Part shown: piece after piece, positions 9,702 through 17,783 of the stretch
Position numbering within the stretch: the first letter of the stretch is position 1
Layout of the letters: each line of letters begins with the position of its first letter
Source of the DNA: Lacrimispora xylanisolvens
GTDB taxonomy: Bacteria; Bacillota; Clostridia; Lachnospirales; Lachnospiraceae
DNA: 64,000 bases
Reading direction: 5' to 3'
Assembly (NCBI RefSeq): GCF_002934545.1
Contig: NZ_PTJA01000006.1
Coordinates: 1-64,000, forward strand
Notes under the pieces: model-generated
What the model was told of the DNA's origin: nothing
Seen by the model: the letters and a program-made list of their open reading frames with translations, nothing else
Database searches by the model: none
Translations under genes and position numbers: made by a program

Positions 9702-11384
9702 TTACATCGTAAAATAATCGGCAATCGGTCCCAGAGCTAAAGCCGGTAAAAAGCTCAGCGCTCCGATGATAAAGATTACTCCGATTAAAAGCCCTGCAAA
9801 CATGGTATCACTGGTTGATAATGTTCCCTCACCGCCAGCAACCGTTTTCTTCCCAGCCATATTACCGGCGAGGTAAATTGCAGCAGTCATGGGTATAAAA
9901 CGGGCAAGCAGCATGATAATACCACCGGTTAAATTGGTGAAAACGGTATCCGCATTGAAACCGGCAAAAGCGCTGCCATTGTTATTTCCCATTGAAGTGA
10001 AGGCATATAAAATCTCAGAAAAACCATGAGCACCTGAATTGGTCAGCCACGACGAAGCGGCAGGTATGGAAACTGCTGCTGCGGTACCAATCAGTGTTAC
10101 CAGGGGCGGAACGAGCACAAGCAGACAAACCATTTTCATATCATAAGGCTCCACCTTTTTCCCTAAATATTCCGGAGTCCTGCCCACCATCAGCCCTGCA
10201 ATAAATACGGTGAGAAGAACAAATGCCAGCATTCCATAAAGACCGCTGCCCACACCGCCAAAAACAATTTCTCCCAGCTGCATCAGAAACATTAAGACCA
10301 TGCCGCCAAGGGGGGTGAAGCTGTCGTGCATGGAGTTTACGGAACCGTTTGAAGCGGCAGTAGTCGCCACCGCCCATAAGGATGAGGCACCTGCTCCATG
10401 AATCACCTCTTTCCCTTCCATGCTGGCAGAAGCTGCTGCTCCCGAAAAGTATGGAGCGGAAACCTGCTCACTTGCTGTTACCCCAATCAGGGAAACAGCA
10501 AAGAAAAACATCATGACGATATAGATAACTCTTCCCTGGCTGCTGTCCTTTACCGCTTTTCCAAAAGACACGCAAAGCGATGCAGGAATCAGAAGAATGG
10601 ACAGCACCTGAAGAAGGTTTGATAATGCCGTGGGATTCTCAAGGGGAAATGCCGAATTGGCTCCAAAAAATCCGCCGCCGTTTGTTCCAAGCTGTTTAAT
10701 GGCAATCTGACTTGCCGCCGGTCCCAGGGGAATGGTCTGGACCGCCCCGTTTTCCAGCATGGCAACCTGTTTGTAAGGTCCAAAGGTCTGAACCACGCCC
10801 TGTGAAACCAGCACAATGGCAAGAATCATGGACAATGGAAGCAGTACATAGAGCGTAGTTCTGGTCAGATCCACCCAAAAACTTCCGATTGTCTTTTTCT
10901 CTTTTGAAACAAAACCTCTGATCAGGGCAAATACTACCGCAATCCCCGTTGCCGCAGAAACAAAATTCTGAACGGTGAGCCCTGTAAACTGGGTGAAATA
11001 AGTCATACCTGTTTCACCGGAATACGCCTGCCAGTTGGTATTGGATACAAAGCTTGCAGCCGTGTTAAAGGCCAGATGCCAGCTTGTGCCTTTTATTCCT
11101 GCCTGCTGAAACGGCAGTACGCCCTGGAACAGCTGAATCAGCCAGAGGAAGATAAAACCGATTCCACTGAATACAAGGACAGAAAGAGCATATCTCTTTG
11201 CCCCCATTTCTTCGTCACTTTTCACTCCCATGAGTTTATAGATTCCATACTCCACAGGTGCAAGCACTCGGGTCAGGAATACGTTCTGACCCGTCATCAC
11301 CTTATAGATATAAATGCCCAGTGGAATGGACAATCCAATAAGAAGAGAAACGTATAAAATATCCTGAAGGATTATCATCTTCAT
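9702..11384 (-). CDS. kdpA: KdpA K+-selective pore subunit
   Basis: Channel-like subunit (560 aa, about ten membrane helices) that selects K+. Selectivity-filter regions are visible, including [15 protein letters not shown] and [14 protein letters not shown], with the family N-terminus [17 protein letters not shown] at 11384 overlaps the kdpF stop by four bases (ATGA), so the two are translationally coupled, with CGAGGTGAAAATTT upstream. Confidence 0.96.
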   Translation of the reverse strand: MKMIILQDILYVSLLIGLSIPLGIYIYKVMTGQNVFLTRVLAPVEYGIYKLMGVKSDEEMGAKRYALSVLVFSGIGFIFLWLIQLFQGVLPFQQAGIKGTSWHLAFNTAASFVSNTNWQAYSGETGMTYFTQFTGLTVQNFVSAATGIAVVFALIRGFVSKEKKTIGSFWVDLTRTTLYVLLPLSMILAIVLVSQGVVQTFGPYKQVAMLENGAVQTIPLGPAASQIAIKQLGTNGGGFFGANSAFPLENPTALSNLLQVLSILLIPASLCVSFGKAVKDSSQGRVIYIVMMFFFAVSLIGVTASEQVSAPYFSGAAASASMEGKEVIHGAGASSLWAVATTAASNGSVNSMHDSFTPLGGMVLMFLMQLGEIVFGGVGSGLYGMLAFVLLTVFIAGLMVGRTPEYLGKKVEPYDMKMVCLLVLVPPLVTLIGTAAAVSIPAASSWLTNSGAHGFSEILYAFTSMGNNNGSAFAGFNADTVFTNLTGGIIMLLARFIPMTAAIYLAGNMAGKKTVAGGEGTLSTSDTMFAGLLIGVIFIIGALSFLPALALGPIADYFTM

Positions 11385-11470
11385 AAATTTTCACCTCGAA
11401 ATAAAATATAGAATAAGTAAATCAGCAAAGCCAGACCAATACAGCCTGATACTACCAGTACGATTTCCAT
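11381..11470 (-). CDS. kdpF: KdpF small membrane subunit
   Basis: A 29-residue reading frame too short for most gene finders. It begins [20 protein letters not shown] and ends with the Arg-Gly-Glu-Asn-Leu tail, matching the single-helix KdpF peptide that stabilises the Kdp complex. It has a strong ribosome site (AAAGGAGATGAGAGTA) and its TGA overlaps the ATG of kdpA. The position as first gene of the operon is canonical. Recognition rests on hydrophobic profile, size and position. Confidence 0.85.
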   Translation of the reverse strand: MEIVLVVSGCIGLALLIYLFYILFRGENL

Positions 11471-11499
11471 TACTCTCATCTCCTTTTTTGTTATTTGCA

Positions 11500-11569
11500 A
11501 TCATAATAATATCAGAAAAGATGTCAAGAATGTGTCAATTCATCATGATTGGTATCAAGAAAGTGTCAA
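11500..11569 (-). promoter_or_regulatory. kdp promoter with repeated TTGA(C/T)A operator
   Basis: On the minus strand a -35 TTGACA (11522-11527), 16-bp spacer and -10 TATGAT (11500-11505). Upstream, TTGACA-like half-sites recur at 11533-11538, 11553-11558 and 11564-11569. They form two copies of a pair with half-sites 11 bp apart, the pairs offset by 31 bp. This arrangement suits a dimeric OmpR-type regulator; KdpE is the obvious candidate. Seen: repeats and promoter. Inferred: the regulator. Confidence 0.65.
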
Positions 11570-11604
11570 GATAAAAACGGAGCCAATAACAGAACAATAA
11601 CAGA

Positions 11605-11640
11605 AACAGGCTGACTTCGAAGAAATGAAGTCAGCCTGTT
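11605..11640. terminator. Intrinsic terminator after the CLC gene
   Basis: Arms AACAGGCTGACTTC (11605-11618) and GAAGTCAGCCTGTT (11627-11640) with an eight-base loop, 14 bp beyond the CLC stop codon. It isolates the CLC gene from the kdp promoter region. Confidence 0.8.
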
Positions 11641-11654
11641 ATTTTCTATATAAA

Positions 11655-12869
11655 TTATAGCATATCCTGTAGATTTTTTTGCGCAGAATAGATGGACTTG
11701 TTATCGTTAAAGACATAAGCCACGCAGCATACCAGGAAAAAATACGGCACATAAGAGTATCCAAAAACCTCTGCTCCTATAAACACAGGAGCCAAAAGAG
11801 TATTGGTAGCACTGCCGAAAACTGCCGTATATCCCAATGCTGCAGCAAACTCAACGGGCAGGCCAAGTATCACCGCCAGGGCAGCTCCAAGTGTTGATCC
11901 AATGGAAAACAGAGGTGTAACTTCTCCTCCTTGATATCCTGCTGCCAATGTAATTATTGTTAAAACAAGTTTTAAAACCCAGTCCCACTGGTATATCTTA
12001 TCGCCATGAAAGCTTGCTGAAATCAGGTTTGTACCAAGACCGGAATACCGTCCCATTCCTGACAGCATGAGTAAAATCACCAGGATCGTTCCTACTATGG
12101 CTATTTTACTGACGGGACTCTTAAACCGGTTATTTAATTTGTCCTTCACCAGTTTTAAGCCATGAGCAAACATTGCACCCACTAAGCCAAATATAATCCC
12201 TGATAAAATTATTTTTATAAGGAAAACAGGATCCAGCTGTATCTGTGTCTGAAGATTATAATGAAATTTTTCCAGACCCAGGCTGCCGGAAACCCAGGTT
12301 GCCACAAAGGCTGCAATTACTGCTGGAAATAGAGCCGTATACTGCAAAGAGCCCGCGATTAAAACTTCAAGTGCAAAGAAGCACGCGGCAATGGGTGTCT
12401 GGAATAATCCTGAGAATCCAGCGGCCATACCTGTTACAAGAAATACCTTTGGATCGGAAACCATGTTCAGTTTACGGCCAACCCAGTGAGAAACGGTTGC
12501 ACCAATCTGTACCGCCACACCTTCACGTCCGGCGCTGCCCCCAAAGAGGTGGGTCAGCCATGTGCCGATTACTGTAAAAGGGATCAGCCGCAGAGGAATT
12601 TCATCTTCCTCTCCATGACCTACCTGAAAAATCAGCCCCATTCCTTTTACACATTTTCCCCCAAACAAAGAATATGCTTTTGCTATGATTACTCCTGCTG
12701 CCGGTAAAAATATTATAAGAGGAAAAAAATAGCGTTCCCGGACACCCGTTAAATATATCAACATTTTACCAAAGCCTGCATCAAGAGCCCCTACTACAGC
12801 TCCAATTATTACTGCGCATATCCCAAATATAAAAAGTTGCCTTATATTTTTCAACTTTTCTTCAAACAT
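11655..12869 (-). CDS. CLC-family anion transporter, probable fluoride/proton antiporter
   Basis: About 404 aa with ten or more membrane helices. The CLC signature GGSAGREGVAVQIGA supplies the gating glutamate (E116), and GYQGGEVTPLFSIGSTLG matches the second conserved loop. The canonical GSGIP chloride motif is absent, and GREGV in place of GREGP is typical of the fluoride-exporting CLC-F clade. The upstream leader reads as a fluoride riboswitch, which strongly supports F- export over Cl- transport. ATG at 12869 has TAAGGAG upstream; a TTG at 12890 is an unlikely start inside the leader U-tract. The gene is monocistronic with its own terminator. Substrate is inference; transporter family is certain. 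Confidence 0.88.
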   Translation of the reverse strand: MFEEKLKNIRQLFIFGICAVIIGAVVGALDAGFGKMLIYLTGVRERYFFPLIIFLPAAGVIIAKAYSLFGGKCVKGMGLIFQVGHGEEDEIPLRLIPFTVIGTWLTHLFGGSAGREGVAVQIGATVSHWVGRKLNMVSDPKVFLVTGMAAGFSGLFQTPIAACFFALEVLIAGSLQYTALFPAVIAAFVATWVSGSLGLEKFHYNLQTQIQLDPVFLIKIILSGIIFGLVGAMFAHGLKLVKDKLNNRFKSPVSKIAIVGTILVILLMLSGMGRYSGLGTNLISASFHGDKIYQWDWVLKLVLTIITLAAGYQGGEVTPLFSIGSTLGAALAVILGLPVEFAAALGYTAVFGSATNTLLAPVFIGAEVFGYSYVPYFFLVCCVAYVFNDNKSIYSAQKNLQDML

Positions 12870-12888
12870 AGTAATTTTACTCCTTAAC

Positions 12889-12944
12889 AAAAAAAATAAC
12901 TGATCACTTCCGTATATTTAACATAAATATACAGCAGCCATCAG
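12889..12944 (-). terminator. Riboswitch-linked intrinsic terminator
   Basis: The minus-strand transcript can fold CTGAT (12940-12944) with ATCAG (12900-12904), continuing through GTATATTT/AAATATAC around a short loop, followed by eight U (12889-12896). The 5' arm consists of the conserved GCUGAUGG segment of the aptamer, so ligand-bound aptamer and terminator are mutually exclusive. This is the expected expression platform for an ON-type fluoride switch. Confidence 0.65.
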
Positions 12945-12990
12945 CAAAGTGCGGTTTGAATCCAACGATCCAGGGAGAGCTTCATTCCCA
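12930..12990 (-). promoter_or_regulatory. Fluoride (crcB-type) riboswitch aptamer
   Basis: The leader RNA contains, in order: GGGAAUGAAGCUCUCCC (hairpin with the AUG loop, 12973-12989), the core AAACCGC, a short GCA/UGC stem, and GCUGAUGGCUGCUGUA. These match the conserved parts of the crcB motif, including a pseudoknot between AGCU in the first loop and GGCU near the 3' end. A 15-nt insertion between the first hairpin and AACCGC can itself form a five-bp hairpin (GGAUC/GAUUC). It sits directly upstream of the CLC antiporter gene. I identified it by eye, without a covariance-model search. Confidence 0.7.
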
Positions 12991-13007
12991 GTCCAATAAT
13001 AGTACTA

Positions 13008-13036
13008 AGTTTACTTTCTTTTTCAGACCTTGTCAA
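13008..13036 (-). promoter_or_regulatory. Promoter of the riboswitch-CLC transcript
   Basis: TTGACA (13031-13036), 17-bp spacer, TAAACT (13008-13013) on the minus strand. Transcription would start about ten bases before the aptamer. Confidence 0.6.
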
Positions 13037-13146
13037 GTACACTCCTGTAAATAACTGCAGAAAAACGGTAGAATCCTGTTTGTAAATGTGGTATGCTCTG
13101 ATAAAGTAAAAATGAAACCGCCTGAGTATAAAGGAGATTAACGTTA

Positions 13147-13560
13147 ATGATTTTTGAGATAACTGATACCATTCATGAAACCGATGAAAAATATATTTTT
13201 GAAGGCTTGCTGGAATATAATTTAGAAAGAATTGAAGACAAAAATCCCAGGGATCTGGGAATCTATCTTCCAGATGAAACAGGCAGAAAAATTGCAGGGT
13301 TAATCGGCAGCACCCATGGAAACTGGCTTTTTGTAAAGTATCTCTGGGTAAGCAAAGAGTTGCGTGGAAAGCAGATCGGAAGTAAAATTTTAATCCAGGC
13401 GGAAGAAACCGCAAAAGAGCGTGGGTGTAAGTATTCATTTTTAGATACATTTAGTTTTCAGGCGCCTCTGTTTTATGAAAAACATGGATACAAAGAAGTC
13501 TTCACATTAGAGAACTATCCAGTAACGGGAAAGCGCTATTACTTCACCAAATCTCTATAA
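13147..13560 (+). CDS. GNAT-family N-acetyltransferase
   Basis: 137 aa with the acetyl-CoA binding signature LWVSKELRGKQIGSKIL (R/QxxGxG/A type) at about 61-77 and the C-terminal FYEKHGYKEV strand typical of GNAT enzymes. It transfers an acetyl group from acetyl-CoA to an amine; the acceptor is unknown. ATG at 13147 follows AAAGGAGATTAACGTTA. It is divergent from the CLC gene and single, ending at a strong terminator. Confidence 0.85.
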   Translation: MIFEITDTIHETDEKYIFEGLLEYNLERIEDKNPRDLGIYLPDETGRKIAGLIGSTHGNWLFVKYLWVSKELRGKQIGSKILIQAEETAKERGCKYSFLDTFSFQAPLFYEKHGYKEVFTLENYPVTGKRYYFTKSL

Positions 13561-13577
13561 ATAACAATAGTACGGCA

Positions 13578-13610
13578 GGAAATCCCGTGGCACACAGCAC
13601 CGGGATTTCC
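13578..13610. terminator. Bidirectional terminator between convergent genes
   Basis: Perfect arms GGAAATCCCG (13578-13587) and CGGGATTTCC (13601-13610) between the GNAT gene (plus) and the XRE gene (minus). Confidence 0.8.
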
Positions 13611-13636
13611 TTGCGTCACAGAAGTGTCCTTTTTTG

Positions 13637-14455
13637 TTACTTTACCAATCCTTTATTTTTAGCATAATCACAGACAAATAACGTGAATGCAAATATCAAT
13701 AATATGAATGCTGACAATAAATCCCATATATCAATTATAGGTTCAGATATCATTCTTGATAATATTATATTTATAATTAACATGAATGGAATGGATAACA
13801 AAAAAGTTATTCCACCAGCAACTAATTTTCTTTCTCTTAAGCGATTGAAAATCACAAATAAGAGCCATAAGTACGCTGTCGAAATAATTGCCATAATTGC
13901 ACCAACTGAAAAAATAGCATTAACTTTTATAAGGCTTCTCAATATAAATAAATATGGAATGATAAAAATACTTACTGATATCAGGCTTCCATAAATTCCC
14001 TTTCTCCCTGATATAATAATTGGGAACGATACAACCCAGGTAAAAATAATGGAACTAATCGGAATAAGAGACCACGTTAATTCACCAGATATTGCAATAT
14101 CACAAATGGCGCACACTATTATTCCTATTAAAAGAGCTATTGAAAACACAATTGAAATAATTATATTTATACTCATGTTGTTTTCATCTTTTCTTTTTAG
14201 TGCAATTAAATTTTCATCTGCTTTTTTCTCATAATTATCCGTAACAACTACCTCCCCGCTTAATAAATCATTAACTGTAATACCTAATATTTCACAAAGT
14301 TTTAACATTATAGACGAATCTGGCATACTTTTTCCAGTTTCCCATTTAGAGACAGCTCTGTCTGTAATATTAAACTTTTCTGCTAACTGTGCCTGAGTCA
14401 ATTTTTTCTCCTTACGACAGGTAGCAATAAATTTTCCTATTTCAACCTGATTCAT
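13637..14455 (-). CDS. XRE-family regulator with membrane domain
   Basis: 272 aa. Residues 5-60 form a Cro/C1-type helix-turn-helix (LTQAQLAEKFNITDRAVSKWETGKSMPDSS). The remainder holds about five to six hydrophobic helices. Such fusions are common in Firmicutes and link a membrane signal to transcription; targets are usually themselves or neighbours. ATG at 14455 follows AAAGGAGCACTGTG. A dyad-rich region upstream (14509-14545) may be its operator. A/T-rich codon use relative to neighbours may hint at later acquisition, which is a weak inference. Confidence 0.8.
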   Translation of the reverse strand: MNQVEIGKFIATCRKEKKLTQAQLAEKFNITDRAVSKWETGKSMPDSSIMLKLCEILGITVNDLLSGEVVVTDNYEKKADENLIALKRKDENNMSINIIISIVFSIALLIGIIVCAICDIAISGELTWSLIPISSIIFTWVVSFPIIISGRKGIYGSLISVSIFIIPYLFILRSLIKVNAIFSVGAIMAIISTAYLWLLFVIFNRLRERKLVAGGITFLLSIPFMLIINIILSRMISEPIIDIWDLLSAFILLIFAFTLFVCDYAKNKGLVK

Positions 14456-14508
14456 CACAGTGCTCCTTTCCTCTCAAACTTTACACCTTTCGCTGGTGAT
14501 ATAAACGA

Positions 14509-14545
14509 ACCATAAGTTGATTTATGGTAACTCAACCGATGGTTG
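14509..14545. promoter_or_regulatory. Tandem dyads upstream of the XRE gene
   Basis: Two adjacent inverted repeats, ACCATAA/TTATGGT (14509-14528) and CAACC/GGTTG (14533-14545), about 55-90 bp upstream of the XRE start. They plausibly form an autoregulatory operator; no regulator has been shown. Confidence 0.35.
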
Positions 14546-14638
14546 GGGAGTAGTTTTCTGTAAAGTCCGCTCTTTATTCTCAGTTTAGCATATAATCATT
14601 CAATCTTAAAGAATTATATTAGCATCCAAAATCATAGA

Positions 14639-14767
14639 TACTTACTGTTCACTGACAAAGGCCTTGTTTGAATTGCTTCTGCCCTGGGCACGGTAGGACT
14701 GTCAATCGGACTCATCTCTCCTGCTACCGGGAATGCTACCCTGGTGGTGGAAATGCTGAAAGGCTGA
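14639..14767 (+). pseudogene. Remnant of a Trk/Ktr-type K+ transporter
   Basis: A short frame ending at 14767 reads SALGTVGLSIGLISPATGN, resembling the conserved C-terminal filter region of TrkH/KtrB proteins (ALGTVGLSTGITP). The same frame upstream reads LFTDKGLV and then meets a TGA at 14669-14671. No start or ribosome site is present and the rest of the gene is missing. A terminator follows. Assignment rests on one motif, so it is tentative. Confidence 0.4.
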
Positions 14768-14774
14768 TTACTTA

Positions 14775-14808
14775 AAAGCCGCCAGGATTTCAACTCCCTG
14801 GCGGCTTT
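14775..14808. terminator. Intrinsic terminator
   Basis: Arms AAAGCCGCCAGG (14775-14786) and CCTGGCGGCTTT (14797-14808), ten-base loop. It lies between the K+ transporter remnant and the hypothetical gene ending at 14829, and serves the latter on the minus strand. Confidence 0.8.
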
Positions 14809-14828
14809 GCTGATCATGTAAACTGAAT

Positions 14829-15698
14829 TTAAACATCCGGATCATGCAATATGACCGGATTTCCCTTGGCATCCACGATTTCCATACTTCCCGGCTCACA
14901 CATTACGTCCAACGGAATTTTAAAATATCCATTTTCATTCATTGGATATTCTTTTCCGTTAATTCTCCATACAGAGCCTATTGGTGCACCGTATTCTAAA
15001 TGATTTGTAAGATTAATTGCTTCAATCCGTGACTGTGTCTCAGGAATAGTATAAAGCCGGTCATTGTGTCCAAGATAAAAATCTCCACAGTTGCCTCCAT
15101 TTATATGTATTGATACTTTTCCAGGGGTAAAACCATAATCTTTCAATGTATTTATTACCCAGTCATTTTGGTAGAACAATGATACTCCTACTGTATTTGC
15201 ATTATCTGCAAGAGATGCAAGCAGTTCTACTTTTGAAGAATCTTTATTAACCATGGATGTACCATTTAATATATGTTGAGAGAAAGAGGAGGAACTTAAG
15301 CCATATTTGCCACAACTAAAAGTGGTTATTTCCCCATTTTTATCAACAAGACGATAGTAATTTCCTGGCTCTAGAGTAAGTTCATTGTCATTTGCTCGAA
15401 TTGTAACATATTCATCTTCACCAATTTCAGACGAAACATCATCAGCTGATATCCTAGTCCCATCAGGAAGTGTAAAAACCCTGGAATTATGATCGAAACT
15501 TACTGCCCCATCAGCCATATCTATTTTTCTTCTATTAGCAGCTTTTTCGGCCTGTGATATACTTTTTTTGCCATGTTCAGAAATTTCAATTCTATCCATC
15601 TTAACACTTTGAGTTGTTCCTTGCTCTAAAAGCTTATTATGTGTTCTATAATCCTGGAGTAATTGAGCACGCCCAGGATTAATTCTTATGTCTGCTAT
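14829..15698 (-). CDS. Hypothetical protein with apparent ATA start
   Basis: I do not recognise the family. The frame is open and protein-like upstream of the first ATG (15599): it adds 33 residues reading ADIRINPGRAQLLQDYRTHN onward. The codon at the ideal distance from a GGAGGTG ribosome site (15706-15712) is ATA at 15698, whereas the ATG at 15599 has no convincing ribosome site. The gene starts seven bases after the stop of the upstream secreted-protein gene, so coupling could support a weak start; a mutated ATG is equally possible. The mature part has an N-terminal basic/Lys-rich segment (AEKAANRRKI), no signal peptide and no membrane helix, and mixes short charged and aromatic stretches. 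Confidence 0.6.
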   Translation of the reverse strand: MADIRINPGRAQLLQDYRTHNKLLEQGTTQSVKMDRIEISEHGKKSISQAEKAANRRKIDMADGAVSFDHNSRVFTLPDGTRISADDVSSEIGEDEYVTIRANDNELTLEPGNYYRLVDKNGEITTFSCGKYGLSSSSFSQHILNGTSMVNKDSSKVELLASLADNANTVGVSLFYQNDWVINTLKDYGFTPGKVSIHINGGNCGDFYLGHNDRLYTIPETQSRIEAINLTNHLEYGAPIGSVWRINGKEYPMNENGYFKIPLDVMCEPGSMEIVDAKGNPVILHDPDV

Positions 15699-15704
15699 GA
15701 CTCA

Positions 15705-16550
15705 TCACCTCCAAAATGCACTGTTTTCCATGGTTAGCGGATATGTATAATATAACGTTAATGTCGGATTTACCTTTCTATCTCTACTACTTCCAACATA
15801 TTTTATCTGCCAGGTCTGCTTTAATCTATACTGCTGTGTACAAGGAGTATTATAACCATTAAAAGTCACATCTCTCCAAGAAACAAATTCGTTACGAAAT
15901 GCCATACTTTTATATGCTGAGGACACTACTCCAGATAAATCTACATTTCGTACAATTGCATTCGTAGGTAACTTTTCCGTAGACAAATAGGCTGAACCTG
16001 ACCAATTACTGTTAGAAGGCCCTAAGGTTATGGTTCCAAATTTATAAGTATATGACTTTCCCATACATATTGGTTCACCAATAGACATTCTATAATTAAG
16101 TTTTCCATTCCAAGTACTGCTATATACTTTTACGTAATATGTTCCAGTATAAGGTGTATTAATCATAATATTTACACCTCCTCCACCGACTGCCCTATAG
16201 GTATTACCAGAGATTACATTCCCCTGTTCATTACAAATTTCTACAATAGAGGAATTTGTACTGGAGTTATAATGTGAAAACACAAGATAATTATTTTGGT
16301 TTGCTTTTAGATCAATTTTAAACCAATCAGTATCATCAGCGTTATCTAAATAACCATCTATTATATATGCCTGACTATCATCTCCTGTAGCATACTGATA
16401 TACAGTCTTGTTATCACGCATAATAGTTTGTGCCTGGTCTATGGTTTCATTTGAATTGGCCTCTTGATAAACCTGCGCATGTGCAGTTACAGGAGTCAGC
16501 AACATGATTCCCGAAAATGCGACTGCAAATAAACTTTTCCTTAATTTCAT
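15705..16550 (-). CDS. Secreted protein with PPC-like domain
   Basis: About 281 aa with a clear signal peptide (LFAVAFSGIMLLTPVTAHA, then cleavage). After it comes a bacterial pre-peptidase C-terminal (PPC)-like beta domain: NETIDQAQTI, then DDTDWFKIDLKANQNNYLVF and TGTYYVKVYS. The C-terminal 120 residues are unassigned and aromatic-rich. PPC domains usually accompany secreted proteases or adhesins, but no catalytic domain is present. ATG at 16550 follows TTGGAGGGTAAAAGA. It is co-transcribed with the unknown gene downstream. Function unknown; extracellular location is well supported. Confidence 0.75.
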   Translation of the reverse strand: MKLRKSLFAVAFSGIMLLTPVTAHAQVYQEANSNETIDQAQTIMRDNKTVYQYATGDDSQAYIIDGYLDNADDTDWFKIDLKANQNNYLVFSHYNSSTNSSIVEICNEQGNVISGNTYRAVGGGGVNIMINTPYTGTYYVKVYSSTWNGKLNYRMSIGEPICMGKSYTYKFGTITLGPSNSNWSGSAYLSTEKLPTNAIVRNVDLSGVVSSAYKSMAFRNEFVSWRDVTFNGYNTPCTQQYRLKQTWQIKYVGSSRDRKVNPTLTLYYTYPLTMENSAFWR

Positions 16551-16853
16551 TCTTTTACCCTCCAAAAAATATCATACTTATGTTGATGGTTTCTTTAGAA
16601 TATTCCATAATTTTGCTAGCAATTAAAGTTTAAATCTTTTTCTCACACTTTTCAATCCAAGTGCCAAAATTATACACGTTAGGTTCCAAAATTCGCACGT
16701 TAATGCTTAATAATACCGAAAGTGCCGTTTGTATGACTATAATGTGACAGGGAACGCCACATCGAGCATCCCCTGTCAGCACATGCACTCTTTTAGAAGC
16801 TTGTACCGTTTAAAATGTTTCTGGTATTGACTTCATGATTATAACCGTATTCC
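16551..16853. promoter_or_regulatory. Intergenic region with terminator and promoter
   Basis: This 303-bp stretch holds a hairpin TGACAGGG (16745-16752)/CCCTGTCA (16771-16778), probably the terminator of the GH62 gene. It also holds an extended -10 element TGTATAAT (minus strand, core 16669-16674) that could drive the secreted-protein gene. No reading frame of note. Confidence 0.5.
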
Positions 16854-17771
16854 TTATTTGTAATTTCTAATCACTCCCAGATCCCAGTTAATCTTCTGAT
16901 AAGGACCTGATAAGTTGTTGGTACCCTGGATAAGAAAATCAACACGATTAATATCATTGATCTCCATCTTCTGATTATATCCGGCACGGATGAATTCACC
17001 GTGAGATACATTGGTGGTCCACCTGTCCGCTTTATATTGTAAATTTCCTCTCCATGCCCATTTCTCAGCCACTTTGCTCCACGGACCTCCGGCGCTGCCT
17101 GACTGCCATAATTCATAATACCGGCCATCCTTTTGATCTTCAATTACAAGATAGTATTTACCATCTGCCAGAGACTTATAGACATTTGCACCTTCGAACG
17201 TGTCTGATATGGCTACGGATGGAGATCCCCAGCCTGTCGGGAAATTAGAAAGTGAAGTTCTTCGTACATATAATTTACCGGAACCATCACTTGGAGTATT
17301 ATACATATAAGCATAAGAATTATCACAAATCACAAAATAATCCCACCCCATGTTTCCGGAAATGCCAAAGGATTTAGGCCCTGACCAGGATTTTGGATCA
17401 GCAATATTGGTTGTTGTTGCGTATGCTGCTCCATGGGTTCCATCCTGATAAACCAGATACCATAGCTTCTTGGGTTCAAAGTAAAATACCTGAGGTGCAC
17501 AAAAATAATTTTCTCCAATGGAACTCATATAGGTTCGTGCAGCATTTTTAAGACCTGAAATCGTAGAGGCTGATGTATAAAGCATCTGCCATCCACCGCC
17601 CTGATTGGCACCGGTATAAAATACATGATACTTTCCTCCATAATAAACAATGGTGGGATCCTTTGCGCCATAATAATCATAGGGCTTTGCTTGTCCATGA
17701 AAAATAACTCTCTCATCTGCATACCATGTTGGATTGGATACTGCTGTTGCACTTAATAGCTTCTTCATCAT
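16854..17771 (-). CDS. GH62 alpha-L-arabinofuranosidase-like protein
   Basis: 305 aa forming a single five-bladed beta-propeller of the GH62 type, which removes arabinose side chains from arabinoxylan and arabinan. Recognisable blocks are WYADERVIFHGQAKPYDYY, GAKDPTIVYYGGKYHVFYTG (catalytic Asp in KDP), SDTFEGANVYK (candidate acid Glu) and NVSHGEFIRAGYNQKM. GH62 enzymes act outside the cell, yet the N-terminus (MMKKLLSATAVSNP) has only a vestigial basic start and no hydrophobic signal core, so export is doubtful. ATG at 17771 follows AGGGAGAGAGTAT. A decayed coding fragment lies just upstream. The catalytic assignment is by family resemblance. Confidence 0.82.
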   Translation of the reverse strand: MMKKLLSATAVSNPTWYADERVIFHGQAKPYDYYGAKDPTIVYYGGKYHVFYTGANQGGGWQMLYTSASTISGLKNAARTYMSSIGENYFCAPQVFYFEPKKLWYLVYQDGTHGAAYATTTNIADPKSWSGPKSFGISGNMGWDYFVICDNSYAYMYNTPSDGSGKLYVRRTSLSNFPTGWGSPSVAISDTFEGANVYKSLADGKYYLVIEDQKDGRYYELWQSGSAGGPWSKVAEKWAWRGNLQYKADRWTTNVSHGEFIRAGYNQKMEINDINRVDFLIQGTNNLSGPYQKINWDLGVIRNYK

Positions 17772-17783
17772 ATACTCTCTCCC

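Noticed and set aside
11471-11655. c-di-AMP (ydaO) riboswitch upstream of kdp
   Set aside because: The kdp leader after the predicted start is too short (about 20-30 bases to kdpF) to hold one; only promoter and operator repeats are seen.
12941-13450. Minus-strand 169-residue open frame covering the CLC leader and the GNAT gene
   Set aside because: Low-complexity Phe/Leu/His-rich translation, no ribosome site, antisense to a clear GNAT gene; the region is better explained as promoter plus riboswitch.
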